64,000 nucleotides of DNA from Halobacterium sp. CBA1132 (GCF_001485535.1 NZ_BCMZ01000002.1:186001-250000); one strand, 5' to 3'; positions 35,340 to 43,313 are shown, counted from the stretch's first letter. Notes: generated from the sequence alone by a model not told the origin. Numbers and translations: made by a program.

Positions 35340-36110
35340 ATGGGTGATCGTGGGGGGCAAACCCAAGGTGACGACGATACTGAGACGTCGGCTTCGGCTG
35401 TCGTTGAGGCGTCGGCACTCTCGAAATCGTTCGGTGATATCGATGTTCTCGACGAACTCTCCTTTTCGATACCGGATGATGCGGTCACCGCGATTGTCGG
35501 GCCGAATGGATCCGGGAAGACGACGCTCGCGGAACTCGTTACGGGCGTAGAGAGCCCGACAGCGGGCGAACTCACACTCTACGCCGGCGGGGAGCGACCC
35601 GTCGGGTATCTCCCCCAAGACCCGCGGTTCCAGCCCTCGGCGACGGTCCGGGAGACGGTCGCATTCTACGCGGCACTGCTCGCCGGAGAGACCGACGTCG
35701 ATGCCGCACTCGCTCGGGTCGGCCTCGAAGCCGCGGCCGACCGCCGAACGGATGCGCTCTCCGGAGGTATGCGCCGCCTCCTGGGAATCGCGGTGAGCCT
35801 CCTGGGGGCACCAGACCTAGTCGTTCTCGACGAACCGACGAGCGGCCTCGACCCGGAGATGACTCGCCACGTGTACGACGTGATTGCGGGGTTGACCGAG
35901 CGCGACCAAGCCGTCGTGTTGACGACCCACGACCTTTCGCGCGCAGCAGACGCCGATTACATCCTCGTGGTGTCCGATGGCAGCATCGTCTCGGCTGGGT
36001 CCCCAGAAGAAGTGCTTGCGGACACGGAGACAACCACCTTAGAGGACGCATTCGAGGCCGCCGTTCGTGGCCGCACGGTCACCGCCGAGGGAGGGGATGG
36101 TCGTGAGTGA
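35340..36110 (+). CDS. nosF: NosF-like ABC ATPase, set 2
   Basis: ATPase of 256 residues with Walker A GPNGSGKTT, LPQDP Q-loop, LSGGM signature, LVVLDEPTSGLD and TTHD switch. The first 20 residues are acidic and probably disordered. ATG at 35340 chosen because the 16 residues from 35292 overlap the divergent promoter. Its end overlaps nosY2 by 14 bp, so the pair is translationally coupled. Confidence 0.9.
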   Translation: MGDRGGQTQGDDDTETSASAVVEASALSKSFGDIDVLDELSFSIPDDAVTAIVGPNGSGKTTLAELVTGVESPTAGELTLYAGGERPVGYLPQDPRFQPSATVRETVAFYAALLAGETDVDAALARVGLEAAADRRTDALSGGMRRLLGIAVSLLGAPDLVVLDEPTSGLDPEMTRHVYDVIAGLTERDQAVVLTTHDLSRAADADYILVVSDGSIVSAGSPEEVLADTETTTLEDAFEAAVRGRTVTAEGGDGRE

Positions 36111-36912
36111 CGCTACCCAGCAGTTCACCGCCGTTTTCGAACGGGAGTTGCGAGCACTCGCACGGTCGCGGTCAGTCTGGCTGCTTGCCGTCGGGTTCTT
36201 CGCACTCATCGTGGCGATTGCAGTACTCGGCGGGCAAGCCGGCTACGTGCCGCTCGTACTGGCGCTGCTCACGCCGGTCGAGGTCTTGGTCCCAGTGTTG
36301 GTAGTAGCGCTCGGATATCGAACGATTCTCGGCGACCGATTGCGGGGTGAACTGAAAGTCCTCGATACGTTCCCGATAACGCCCATTCGGTACGGGCTTG
36401 GCGTCTATTGTGGCCGACTCGCAGTCGCACTCGGGATTCTCGTCATGACGCTGCTCGTAGCAGGGTTCGTTGTACCACTCTCGGGGGGGACGCCGAACGT
36501 GCTCGCACAATCAGGCGGGTTAGACTCGCCGGTGTACTACGCACGATTCGTCGCGTTGACGATGGTGTTCGCAGGTGTTATCCTTGCTATCACGCTGTTA
36601 CTTTCGTCGGTGGCTCGGTCTGCACGTCGTGGACTCGTGTCGGCAGTCGGCTTGTTACTTGTAGTCGTCATCGGGTTTGACCTCGTGGTGATTGCTGGGG
36701 TCGGGCAAGGTTGGATCGTTGAACGAGGGCTGAGCGAAGCGCTCGCAGCCAGTCCATTAAGTGCGTACCGTGGACTTGTGATGACGTATGCTGTCGAACC
36801 GGCAGTGACAATGACGGTTCGTGCAGCCTCACCGATTGCAAGCGTGTTTTCGCTGGCTGTGTGGACATCCCTGTCTCTACTTACAGCCTCAGCGCTAACC
36901 GGAATTGAGTGA
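36097..36912 (+). CDS. nosY: NosY-like ABC permease, set 2
   Basis: Membrane protein of 271 residues with six hydrophobic segments and the NosY-like loop YRTILGDRLRGELKVLDTFPITP between helices 2 and 3. ATG at 36097 or GTG at 36103 both fit; both overlap the nosF2 3' end. Together with nosF2 and the divergent nosD2 it completes a second NosDFY set. No NosL copy accompanies this set. Confidence 0.87.
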   Translation: MVVSDATQQFTAVFERELRALARSRSVWLLAVGFFALIVAIAVLGGQAGYVPLVLALLTPVEVLVPVLVVALGYRTILGDRLRGELKVLDTFPITPIRYGLGVYCGRLAVALGILVMTLLVAGFVVPLSGGTPNVLAQSGGLDSPVYYARFVALTMVFAGVILAITLLLSSVARSARRGLVSAVGLLLVVVIGFDLVVIAGVGQGWIVERGLSEALAASPLSAYRGLVMTYAVEPAVTMTVRAASPIASVFSLAVWTSLSLLTASALTGIE

Positions 36913-37086
36913 CCACCAATCTCCTCTTCGAGGTGCATCGGTCCGTCAGCGACCAACTGCTGAAGCCGTTGGCTTATCGGTGGACCCCCGTTCTACCGAC
37001 ACATACTGATCGGACGCCACTCCAGTAGCGTTCACAGTCAGCACCTCGGCTTTAGGCGGATCTATATAACACGCCCAGTGAGGGTT
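36913..37086. other. Intergenic stretch after nosY2
   Basis: No gene is visible between nosY2 and the TnpB remnant. The DNA becomes less GC-rich here and marks the start of the accessory region. The pieces on both sides of the remnant (36913-37086 and 37236-37527) probably contain its decayed flanks, but I cannot define the element ends. Confidence 0.45.
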
Positions 37087-37235
37087 CTAACCTCGCTGTA
37101 GTTGTAACACCAGTTTGCGAGCAAAATTCTTCGCCGCGTTGTAGTCGGCGTTCACTGAATACGAACAGTCCAAACAGGCGGACTGTTGCCCGTCACGATT
37201 TCCTTAAAGCGTGCACCCGCACTTTGAATACAGCT
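37087..37235 (-). pseudogene. tnpB: C-terminal remnant of a TnpB-type (IS200/IS605) RNA-guided nuclease gene
   Basis: Reading the minus strand gives the zinc-finger and catalytic tail of TnpB: KCGCTL, a stop, then GNRDGQQSACLDC, SYSVNADYNAAKNFAR and a normal C-terminal stop at 37087. The DADYNAA-type motif is diagnostic. The fragment has an in-frame TAA, one zinc cysteine appears changed to tyrosine (TAT for TGT), and everything upstream is gone. It is a dead relic of an IS200/IS605-type element in the accessory segment. Confidence 0.75.
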
Positions 37236-37527
37236 AGCTGATGTTGGCTGTCTCAACTACAACCCCAGCCAATTCCGATTGATTTGCACACCTACCAACC
37301 AGTCGTTTCACTGGGAACCGTATCTGATTAATAGGGATTCAATAGAGCTGCGTCGACGGGCGGGGCTTTGATGTCTGTGTCGTCGACGATCAGCTCGTAC
37401 ACCGTTCGGGCAAGACGAAGGCGACGTCGTCCGGGCTGAACTCGAAGCCCAGATCGAACGCCTGGGGGACGATCAGTTCGCCACGTTCGCGAACGAGGCC
37501 CTGGTCGAACTCGAGGAGCGGTACGGA

Positions 37528-37740
37528 GTGACCACGCCGATCGAGGCCCGCGTTCAGGAACTGACGAATAGGTACTACCGGGGGCTCGAAGTCCTCCAGG
37601 CACTCGATGAACCGATGACCGTCGACGAACTGGCCGCGGAACTGGAGCTGGATGACGAGGAGGTTCACGACCGGATCGCGTATCTCTCAACGTTCGACCG
37701 GGTCCGTCGGGATGGCGACACAGTCCGTCCCGTGGAGTAG
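37528..37740 (+). CDS. Small winged-helix-like protein, possibly a truncated gene
   Basis: Seventy residues from a GTG, with a C-terminal half that reads like a winged helix (MTVDELAAELELDDEEVHDRIAYL). Coding-like sequence in the same frame continues upstream to about 37400 (ELEAQIERLGDDQFATF) but no start codon is found before a TGA at 37369. It may therefore be the 3' part of a longer broken gene. It is convergent with the SWIM gene. Confidence 0.45.
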   Translation: MTTPIEARVQELTNRYYRGLEVLQALDEPMTVDELAAELELDDEEVHDRIAYLSTFDRVRRDGDTVRPVE

Positions 37741-37751
37741 TCTGGCCACGA

Positions 37752-38570
37752 CTACGGGGAGGGAAGGCGGCCGTCTGGTCGGGGAACGCGGCCCCGTTTG
37801 ATCTCGTGATCGACGCGGCGCAGGTGCTTGCAGCCGCCTTCGGGTGAACGTTGCTGCCAGTCGGGACAGGTACACGATTCGTCGATGACGTCGACTTCGT
37901 ACCGGTTCCCGGACGCAGACTGTACCTCGTAGCGGCCACCTTTCGAGAGAAGTGAGACGTCCATCGCTTCGGCAACGGCACGCTTCGTGCGGGGCTCAAG
38001 GTCGTCCTCCGACTGTGCGTTCTCGTCGACGACCAGTCGGTCGCGAACGTCGCCCGTTCGGCCACCGTCGGGAGCGACGGCTTCCGCAGGCCCCCTGAGC
38101 CGCTCGTGGAGCACTTCCTCCACCGGATGGCCTTCCGACCACAGGTAGTGGACCTCGCGGCGCTCACGATGGTCGTAGGAGCCGCACGCGGCTGCGCACC
38201 CAGTCCAGACGCGCCAGGCACCCAGCGCAGCCATCACGTCGACGATGTCACGGGGAACTGTCTGGTGGTCGTCCGGGAAGAACACCCGGAAGCGGGTACA
38301 CGCTTCCTGCGGCGGGACGGTCACCCACCAGTCTTCGCTGGAGCTCCAGCTGTCGTACATCGCCTCGTCGCTCCCGTAGCCGACTGTCACGCCATCGATC
38401 GGCGTCCAGTCTGCTGGGAGGTGGTCCGCCTCGCCTTCGAGGACCCGGAGGACGGCGTATCGGAGGTACCCCTGGGCTTGGTTGTCTGTCGTTCGAGCGA
38501 CCTGATCGTGCTGCTCGGCGACGTGCTCGGCTTCCTCGAGGACCGTCGTGAGATAGGGTTCAGTCATCAT
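37752..38570 (-). CDS. SWIM zinc-finger protein
   Basis: Protein of 272 residues with a C-terminal SWIM motif: CTCPDW, then CKHL about 10 residues on (CxCx(n)CxH), near residue 245. The rest is acidic, without a recognised catalytic domain. SWIM proteins in haloarchaea often sit on plasmids and integrated elements. The double ATG at 38570/38567 was chosen; a TTG at 38627 would lie inside the inverted repeat. The third copy of the long inverted repeat begins 50 bp upstream of this start, so expression is probably controlled from it. Confidence 0.75.
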   Translation of the reverse strand: MMTEPYLTTVLEEAEHVAEQHDQVARTTDNQAQGYLRYAVLRVLEGEADHLPADWTPIDGVTVGYGSDEAMYDSWSSSEDWWVTVPPQEACTRFRVFFPDDHQTVPRDIVDVMAALGAWRVWTGCAAACGSYDHRERREVHYLWSEGHPVEEVLHERLRGPAEAVAPDGGRTGDVRDRLVVDENAQSEDDLEPRTKRAVAEAMDVSLLSKGGRYEVQSASGNRYEVDVIDESCTCPDWQQRSPEGGCKHLRRVDHEIKRGRVPRPDGRLPSP

Positions 38571-38619
38571 TCGACGGAGGTCAGAACGCGCCTCCGCCCC
38601 TCCGCGGGCGCTGAAAAAC

Positions 38620-38661
38620 TTAACCAACAGAGCGGAAGGAATCCATCACTCTGTTGGTTAA
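38620..38661. repeat. Long inverted repeat, copy 3 of 3 (TTAACCAAC family)
   Basis: TTAACCAACAGAG (38620-38632) and CTCTGTTGGTTAA (38649-38661), exact 13-bp arms with 16 bp between. The 9-bp core arms are 24 bp apart, close to the 23 and 22 bp of the other two copies. It separates the SWIM gene from the end of the ArdC-like fragment, whose TAA stop is part of the right arm. Confidence 0.78.
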
Positions 38662-38945
38662 CTAGATTGGGACAAAGATTCGCTTTCGAGCACGTCGATG
38701 AGCTCTTCTGCTGTGGAACTGATCCGTCCGAGCCGCTCGCGAACGACCTCGGGGTTATCCGACTCCCACGCAGCGAGGTAGAACGCCGACCCGCTGGTGT
38801 CCAACTCACAGTACCGCCCGACGACGTACGCGACGGCTTCGGCCTCGACCAACCAGACTTGAGAAATTGAATATAGAACCCGGTTCCCACAACAAATTTC
38901 GGCTTTGAAGGAGGTTATGGCAGCGACGCCGAATTCCTGCGGCAA
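38658..38945 (-). pseudogene. C-terminal fragment of an ArdC-like antirestriction protein
   Basis: The last 65 residues (VEAEAVAYVVGRY, LDTSGSAFYLAAW, ERLGRISSTAEELID) match the C-terminal part of haloarchaeal ArdC-like ssDNA-binding proteins, which follows the zinc metallopeptidase-like core. The first 30 residues of this frame are unrelated and the catalytic core is missing, so only a tail remains. ArdC genes belong to plasmids and conjugative elements; the fragment fits a degraded element here. Confidence 0.6.
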
Positions 38946-38955
38946 CCAGTGTCAG

Positions 38956-39267
38956 CTACACGTCACCTTCATCTAGTTTTTTCGCCACCGAGATATCCCG
39001 CAGCCGGAGGTACGCCTTCGTATTATCGACTCCCAAAAGATCACGAACCTCAACAGGAATTACCGCGACGCCATCCTCGCTGATGCGAACGACGCCAGCT
39101 GATTCGGTTCGGTTAGGAGTGTGACCCTTGGTTTTTTCAGCAACCTCGACTTCGGGAAGGCGAATTAATGCCTCCTGATTCTTGATTCCGAGGACTTCCC
39201 GCACCTCGACGGGGATAACTACGGCACCGGAGTTGCTCAAGGTGACGATGCCAGCATCTTCTCCCAT
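38956..39267 (-). CDS. Tandem AbrB/SpoVT-like DNA-binding protein
   Basis: Protein of 103 residues made of two similar halves: GIVTLSNSGAVVIPVEVREVLGI (residues about 6-28) and GVVRISEDGVAVIPVEVRDLLGV (about 58-80). Each is a swapped-hairpin AbrB-type unit, so one chain can form the fold that usually needs a dimer. Such proteins act as antitoxins or regulators; no toxin gene is adjacent. A genuine start at 39267 and a normal stop suggest it is intact. Confidence 0.7.
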   Translation of the reverse strand: MGEDAGIVTLSNSGAVVIPVEVREVLGIKNQEALIRLPEVEVAEKTKGHTPNRTESAGVVRISEDGVAVIPVEVRDLLGVDNTKAYLRLRDISVAKKLDEGDV

Positions 39268-39621
39268 TATCCACCATTTGTATTAGGAGGCCGTTAAAAG
39301 CTAACGCAATTAGATTCAAGTAAATTTGGACAGACTACAATAGAGACCTGGAGGTATTATGAACTACTCTGCTTTGAAAAACCTGGTTACCCCAGCAAAG
39401 TACTATTTCGTACCCCGGCGCATTCTTGCGCATTCCTAATCTGATATTATATATACAAGCAAATAACGACAATTTTTCGTCATAGTACTTTCTGACTTGG
39501 ATACATACGAGTATCCTAAGCGTGATACCATATCTAAGTAGCAGTGGAATTGATACCAAGTTGGCGGGACATCAACCGCATTTGAGTACCATAGCAGAAT
39601 TCAACCTGGTTGATCCTATTA
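39268..39621. other. AT-rich stretch before the integrase operon
   Basis: Strongly AT-rich, with TATA-like ATTATATATA near 39446 that may serve a promoter. No coding frame, tRNA fragment or clear attachment repeat was found. An attachment site for the integrase could lie here or beyond it, but I cannot show a direct repeat. Confidence 0.45.
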
Positions 39622-40038
39622 ATGACACATAACGATCAAAACAGTAAATTGAGCGAGCGGATAGATATAAAAATAACTCCCGAGATGAAAAACCGGGCCA
39701 AACGTGCTGCCGAAGACGATGAGTACAGCGGTCAGTCAACGTACCTTAGAGCGATGATTCATGTAGGGGAATCACGGATTGCCGACCTTGACCCTCGGTC
39801 CGGGGAGGGGCAGTCGAATCTTGAGGAAGTAGAGACAGTCGAGGCTGCTGCGAAAGCACTCAATGACAAAGTCATCCTCAACGAACTTTCACAAGAGAAG
39901 CAAGAGTTTGACGCAGTTGTCGAACAGCTCACCCTAGAGTTTGAGAACGTTCTCGCTGACCGGCTCCATGAAATGGCAAATAATGACCAGTCAGCGGTTG
40001 AGACTGATGGGCGCGGGAATTACTACTTGAGTCGGTGA
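39622..40038 (+). CDS. Ribbon-helix-helix-like accessory protein of integrase
   Basis: Protein of 138 residues. The N-terminal part SERIDIKITPEMKNRAKRAA followed by STYLRAMIHVGE has the strand-helix-helix pattern of MetJ/Arc-type DNA binders; the remainder is helical (about 75-125). It overlaps the integrase gene by up to 4 bp if the integrase begins at GTG 40035. It probably acts as a directionality factor or regulator of the integrase; this is inferred from order and size only. Confidence 0.6.
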   Translation: MTHNDQNSKLSERIDIKITPEMKNRAKRAAEDDEYSGQSTYLRAMIHVGESRIADLDPRSGEGQSNLEEVETVEAAAKALNDKVILNELSQEKQEFDAVVEQLTLEFENVLADRLHEMANNDQSAVETDGRGNYYLSR

Positions 40039-40040
40039 CC

Positions 40041-41165
40041 ATGTCCGTTACTACTGACGAGGCAAACCCAGACGGGAGTGTCCTCTGGTACTGGTACGAT
40101 AACTACCACGATAATGGTAAGGAGTCAACAAGGAAAACTAGTCGTGATGCAATCAAGCGATTCGAGAGATGGCTTGCCACTGAAGGAGAGTACAAACACG
40201 AGTGTCACTGGTCAGATATTGATCTTGAGAACGTCTCATCGGGCAAGATGATAAATCCCCGGGAGGTTACCGAGGATGAAGCAGAGGCGTTCCTGCACGA
40301 CCTCCAAGCACAGTTTTCTCCGGATACCCAACAGACGACGGCAGCATTTCTTAGTCAAGCTTATGCTTGGTGCCGCCGGGAGACGGAACCTGTTAAGGAC
40401 GACCCGTTCGGATACGTTCTGAATACTCTGAACAAGAACATTTTGGACAGTCCAAGCGGTCGTGATGCCTATATCATTCCTATCGAAGATGCACGGATCT
40501 ACATCCGGTCGTGGGGGCATCCAAAATGGACAACAATCAACCTGCTACTGGCGAAGCTGAGCCGGCGAGCAGGCGGCATTAGTAACCTCGATATTGAGGA
40601 TGTCAACCTCGATCATCCTGGATGCGACTGGACACCGCATCCAGACGTGCGTCATTGGGACGACCACATCCTCTTTCGTGCCGACAAGAAAGCAAGGGAG
40701 GAGGGGCGGAAATCTGGGAATAAGACAGCAACAACGGCAAAATATCCGCTAGATCGTGAACTTCGGGATGCACTCATCTGGTATCTCGCCATCAGGCCAG
40801 ATCCGGAGTCACCAGATGAACCGTTGTTTCTTGACACCTTCTATACGCGACTGAGTGCGGCGGGGATTAGCGATATGATACGAAGGAAGTCGAAGACGCT
40901 CACCGAGATGGACGATGACGAGTGCCAATTGACCTGCTGGTACGGACCCCATGACGACGACAATATCAATCCACATTATTGGCGACATTGGGCTACGACT
41001 TGGTATCAAGACCAGCTAGAGTCAGAGTCATTGACGGACTATATGCGTGGGGATACAGGTGGGGGCAGCAGGGCAATCTACGACCAATACACCGCCACGA
41101 AAAAACGCAAGATCCTCAAGGCGATGCCGACATTCCTTGAGTCGTACGCCGAGAAAAAAGAATAG
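40041..41165 (+). CDS. Tyrosine-family site-specific integrase
   Basis: Recombinase of 374 residues with an N-terminal SAM-like core-binding part (about 15-115) and a catalytic domain. Catalytic residues: Arg176 in KLSRRAGGI, a basic beta-hairpin near Lys228, HxxR at 312-315 (HYWRHW) and the nucleophile Tyr350 or Tyr347 in AIYDQYT. It would integrate or excise a genetic element. The DNA is AT-rich against the window. The start is ATG 40041; GTG 40035 would overlap the upstream stop as GTGA. No tRNA target gene is visible next to it. Confidence 0.8.
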   Translation: MSVTTDEANPDGSVLWYWYDNYHDNGKESTRKTSRDAIKRFERWLATEGEYKHECHWSDIDLENVSSGKMINPREVTEDEAEAFLHDLQAQFSPDTQQTTAAFLSQAYAWCRRETEPVKDDPFGYVLNTLNKNILDSPSGRDAYIIPIEDARIYIRSWGHPKWTTINLLLAKLSRRAGGISNLDIEDVNLDHPGCDWTPHPDVRHWDDHILFRADKKAREEGRKSGNKTATTAKYPLDRELRDALIWYLAIRPDPESPDEPLFLDTFYTRLSAAGISDMIRRKSKTLTEMDDDECQLTCWYGPHDDDNINPHYWRHWATTWYQDQLESESLTDYMRGDTGGGSRAIYDQYTATKKRKILKAMPTFLESYAEKKE

Positions 41166-41847
41166 CTATTGACCGCACTGCATAGTCCGTGCTGGCGTGA
41201 AAGAGTTAATTTCGAGAGAGTTGGGTATCGCCGGTTGCGTGAGGCCGTTCAAGGAAGTCTCAATCATGACCCGAACGACCTAGTTTCGGCTGACATCTGG
41301 TGGGCTCTCGGCGCGATTTAGAGTGAATCTCTGCGAGAGATTTATTCGATGTTTTAGATGTTGACGGGTCGGCTGAGGCAGCCTCTGTGTACCGTCTCAT
41401 TACTGGAGAAGGAATACCCGCATAGTCTGTTCGAAGCTGATGAAGACTCCAAGGGGGCGCTACATTCGCCGCCTGGTAGCGACCATATCATACTCTGGCT
41501 TGACGATAGTGGAGGCCAACCTCTACTTGATCTACATAGTAGAGACATCAGATCAGATTAAATCCCGTCCACAGAATCCGGCGACAACAGGTGGAAGCGC
41601 AGAAGTAGATGTCCACAGGATATGTACGGCCTGTGCCTCTGCCGCTACTATCGCAACAATAGAATAATGAAATTAGAGTATATTGGCAGACCATAGTCAT
41701 GATCAGTTTTGTGAATGTGAATGTAGCTGAAAGAGTAAATTATTTTTATCTACCGATGATGGCGAAGTATGATTTAGTAGGTGATTAAAATAGTAGACCT
41801 ATTTGTTCGGTATAGGCGTTCAAAGACACGAATACTCCGTGAGAGCT
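41166..41847. other. Non-coding stretch after the integrase
   Basis: Nearly 700 bp without a supported gene. Short open frames near 41358 and 41440 have no homology I recognise and look like chance. The right part (41660-41850) is very AT-rich and leads into the promoter of the operon at 41953. It may be degraded cargo of the integrase element. Confidence 0.45.
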
Positions 41848-41873
41848 TTGTGACCCAGATATAAAAGTCACAA
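41848..41873 (+). promoter_or_regulatory. TATA box flanked by a perfect inverted repeat (putative repressor site)
   Basis: TTGTGAC (41848-41854) and GTCACAA (41867-41873) are exact reverse complements 12 bp apart and bracket the TATA element GATATAAAAG (41858-41867). A dimeric protein bound here would block the TATA-binding protein. Transcription would begin near 41889, just before the folded leader. This is a well-formed regulated promoter for the four-gene operon. Confidence 0.65.
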
Positions 41874-41891
41874 TGGCTCGTCCACTGGACT

Positions 41892-41943
41892 AGCACGATT
41901 CTGGGGAACTCCCCCGGCGCAGGGACGCCGGAGGAATCGTGCT
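41892..41943 (+). promoter_or_regulatory. Structured RNA leader: three-stem fold ahead of the operon
   Basis: AGCACGATTC (41892-41901) pairs perfectly with GAATCGTGCT (41934-41943). Inside lie two hairpins: GGGG/CCCC with a loop AACT (41903-41914) and CCGGCG/CGCCGG with a 6-nt loop (41914-41931, one shared C). The predicted start near 41889 means the transcript opens with this fold, 9 nt before the ATG at 41953. Leaders are rare in haloarchaea, so a control role is plausible. An insertion-element end is the main alternative. Confidence 0.55.
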
Positions 41944-41952
41944 GCCACAGCA

Positions 41953-42240
41953 ATGACAGCAAGCAACAATATCAGAGTCAGGAGTCATAACTCTGTCTCT
42001 CAGAGCGAGACTCCGGCAACTGGTCCACTGACTAACCGAGTCGTACAGTTCACCCAATTACGTGATGAAGAGAGTAGCAGAACCAACGCCGATACCAAAG
42101 TTGCTCAGCTCCGTGAACTAACCACGGAGTCACAGATGTGGCGACGGTATTGGCCTGACAATTACCTCGTCGACGAGGATGTTTCGTTGGGAACGCGACA
42201 GACGCATCGAAAGGTGCTCCTGATAACGGAGGCGATCTGA
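41953..42240 (+). CDS. Operon gene A: small protein of unknown function
   Basis: Protein of 95 residues with no motif I recognise. It is polar, with a run rich in Ser, Thr and Asn at the N-terminus and a conserved-looking MWRRYWPDNYLVDED near residue 62. The ATG is 9 nt after the folded leader and the TGA is followed directly by the ATG of gene B (TGAATG), so the two are coupled. It could be a regulator or an antitoxin-like partner of the nuclease at the end of the operon, but nothing in the sequence shows this. Confidence 0.65.
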   Translation: MTASNNIRVRSHNSVSQSETPATGPLTNRVVQFTQLRDEESSRTNADTKVAQLRELTTESQMWRRYWPDNYLVDEDVSLGTRQTHRKVLLITEAI

Positions 42241-42624
42241 ATGACAGCTTCGACGGATGAGACGGCATCACTTGCCATCCCAATGAATCCCGACGTCGCG
42301 TTCGAGGCACTCGGAAATAGTCGCCGTCGCCGCGTCGTGTTGTCGCTGTCACGTACTCACGGTGAGCTCACCGCCAACGAGCTCGCAGCCGAAATCGCAG
42401 CTATCGAAAACGCGATCGACCCCAGCAAAGTCGGCAGTGACGAGCGCACGTCCGTCTACATCACGCTCACCCAATCGCATCTTGAGACACTCGATGAGTG
42501 CGGTGCTGTCGACTATGATGACCGATCTAAGACCGTTACTGCAACGGATGCGACCGAACCGCTCGCCGAATACATCCGTCGGCTGCAGACGGCGTGCTAC
42601 AAGCCAGATACGGGAGATATCTGA
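42241..42624 (+). CDS. Operon gene B: winged-helix protein, DUF7344-like
   Basis: Protein of 127 residues with a DUF7344-like winged helix: AFEALGNSRRRRVVLSLSR, then TANELAAEIAAIE, TLTQSHLETLDECGAVDYD and TVTATD as the wing. Proteins like this are typical haloarchaeal DNA-binding regulators. It is the best candidate to bind the repeat around the operon TATA box. Its TGA overlaps the ATG of gene C by one base (TGATG). Confidence 0.72.
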   Translation: MTASTDETASLAIPMNPDVAFEALGNSRRRRVVLSLSRTHGELTANELAAEIAAIENAIDPSKVGSDERTSVYITLTQSHLETLDECGAVDYDDRSKTVTATDATEPLAEYIRRLQTACYKPDTGDI

Positions 42625-43313
42625 TGACGGACAGCCAACAGCGCGCACTTGCGACGCTTCGAGACATCGATGTCAGCTTCCACCGATTGTTTGAGGCGGT
42701 CGATGAGGACGAAGCGACTGCTTTGACACCGGCAGAAGATCCAATCGCTACGCTGCGGCGAGCGCGGTCACAGATTGACTCCGCGCTATTCGAACACCAG
42801 CGCCGAACAGCCGACGGGACACTCTCTGACGGGGGAACGTGTGTCCTCCAGTGGAACCCGTCCGGTACACCACCCCGACGGCTCGTCCTCGATCCCAAAG
42901 ACGGCGACACTTGGACTCGCCGTGAACTCGAATGGACAGGAGACGGCTGGCGTGTCTGTAGTTGTGACACCGTCGACGACGTTGCGATACGCGCCCCGGC
43001 GGAACCACGCTACCCGAATCCCGTGGACCCGCCGACGATCAACACGCTGCTCGAGTGGATTCGAGGCAGCTGGACGAATCCGGATCCAGACGTACTCGTC
43101 TTCGATGCAACGGCAACCACCGAACAGGGCGTCCTCGTAGCTGTCGACGGTGAACTCCGCTACCGAGAAGTCGACAGTCACCGATGGGTCACCGTCACCG
43201 ACGAAAACGAACTCTACCACCATCTCCAACAGCAAGGCCAACCCACGCTCACGTCGCTTGCAGAGACGCCGCTGACGCGACAGCACTTCACTCCAAGCCC
43301 ACTCACACGATGA
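42624..43313 (+). CDS. Operon gene C: unknown acidic protein
   Basis: Protein of 229 residues not matching a family I know. An N-terminal helical part (residues 1-60) is followed by two beta-rich stretches of similar length: VLQWNPSGTPPRRLVLDPKDGDTW (about 75-98) and DPDVLVFDATATTEQGVLVAVDGELRY (about 155-181). The latter looks like a small beta-sandwich. Its stop overlaps the start of gene D by 4 bp (ATGA). A role with the nuclease as specificity or sensing subunit is inferred only from gene order. Confidence 0.65.
   Translation: MTDSQQRALATLRDIDVSFHRLFEAVDEDEATALTPAEDPIATLRRARSQIDSALFEHQRRTADGTLSDGGTCVLQWNPSGTPPRRLVLDPKDGDTWTRRELEWTGDGWRVCSCDTVDDVAIRAPAEPRYPNPVDPPTINTLLEWIRGSWTNPDPDVLVFDATATTEQGVLVAVDGELRYREVDSHRWVTVTDENELYHHLQQQGQPTLTSLAETPLTRQHFTPSPLTR

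Noticed and set aside
41358-41667. Short open frames between the integrase and the nuclease operon
   Set aside because: They overlap each other in different frames and have no coding character or recognised motif.
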